A program made the translations under genes and the position numbers. Positions 63,911 to 64,000 of a stretch of DNA of 64,000 bases are shown here, piece after piece. The DNA is taken from contig OY744525.1 in NCBI GenBank assembly GCA_963556195.1, positions 26,108,913 through 26,172,912 of the forward strand. The letters are read 5' to 3'. The DNA is from Sepiola atlantica (lineage: Eukaryota > Mollusca > Cephalopoda > Sepiida > Sepiolidae). Under the pieces are notes generated by a model. It was not told where the DNA came from. It was given only the letters and a program-made list of their open reading frames with translations, and did no database searches. Position 1 is the stretch's first letter. Each line of letters begins with the position of its first letter.

Positions 63911-64000
63911 TATCAATTGACAAACTTCTTTTTGAGACAATAAATCAAAATTACTATATTCTGTAGCAAGGTAAAGTAAATTCGTATGAATCAGAAAGGT

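Overview
This is a eukaryotic, AT-rich, repeat-saturated intergenic or intronic stretch. It is most likely from a mollusc, and the mixture of very long (TA)n tracts, tRNA-, 5S- and U2-headed SINEs, Penelope-like fragments and Dong/R4-like LINEs fits an octopus or related cephalopod. That assignment is an inference from repeat style, not a proven identification. I found no convincing host protein-coding gene, no intact tRNA or rRNA gene, no CRISPR array and no bacterial-type gene. The longest open frame (about 1.8 kb, 28608-30443, +) is a 5'-truncated non-LTR retrotransposon polyprotein: reverse transcriptase, CCHC knuckle and restriction-like endonuclease.

Layout. 1-1105: Penelope-like (PLE) fragment with a hammerhead ribozyme, then a 13-copy minisatellite. 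1.6-2.5 kb: two 5S-rRNA-headed SINEs. 2.9-5.3 kb: LINE 3' fragments. 4.0-6.0 kb: tRNA-headed SINEs with hammerhead-like tails and a PLE relic. 7.4-9.2 kb: GA-rich DNA and a duplicated hairpin block with a tRNA-like sequence. 9.2-14.0 kb: the densest hammerhead region, with a U2-snRNA-headed SINE. 14.9-18 kb: a second U2 SINE and a decayed minus-strand LINE. 18.5-20.4 kb: GA microsatellite, 37-44 bp minisatellite and a PLE tandem junction. 21-24 kb: foldback elements. 24.7-27.1 kb: a possible Helitron-like composite holding a strong hammerhead. 28-32 kb: stacked Dong/R4-like copies in TAA repeats. 32-41 kb: LINE tails, foldbacks, PLE inverted pair, U2 SINE. 41.7-49.5 kb: SINEs, Dong/R4-like tails, a third 5S SINE. 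49.5-55.7 kb: foldback and duplicated repeats. 56.8-64 kb: LINE tail, minisatellite element, tRNA-hammerhead SINE between 35-bp direct repeats, TIR element, U2 SINEs and Dong/R4-like tails.

The main result is a set of hammerhead-ribozyme (HHR) motifs in several unrelated-looking repeat families. They show the CUGANGA...GAA core, a closing stem II, a short self-complementary stem III ending in UH, and in the best copies a stem I of proximal pairs, internal loop and distal pairs. One group sits immediately 5' of a short reading frame resembling the PLE N-terminus, so predicted self-cleavage falls 5-20 nt before the start codon. Another group forms the 3' end of tRNA-headed SINEs. Several copies are in inverted pairs that explain many of the foldbacks. 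The second notable result is a U2-snRNA-headed SINE family in which the branch-site-recognition segment is followed by its own reverse complement.

All alignments and folds were made by eye. No database or folding program was run.
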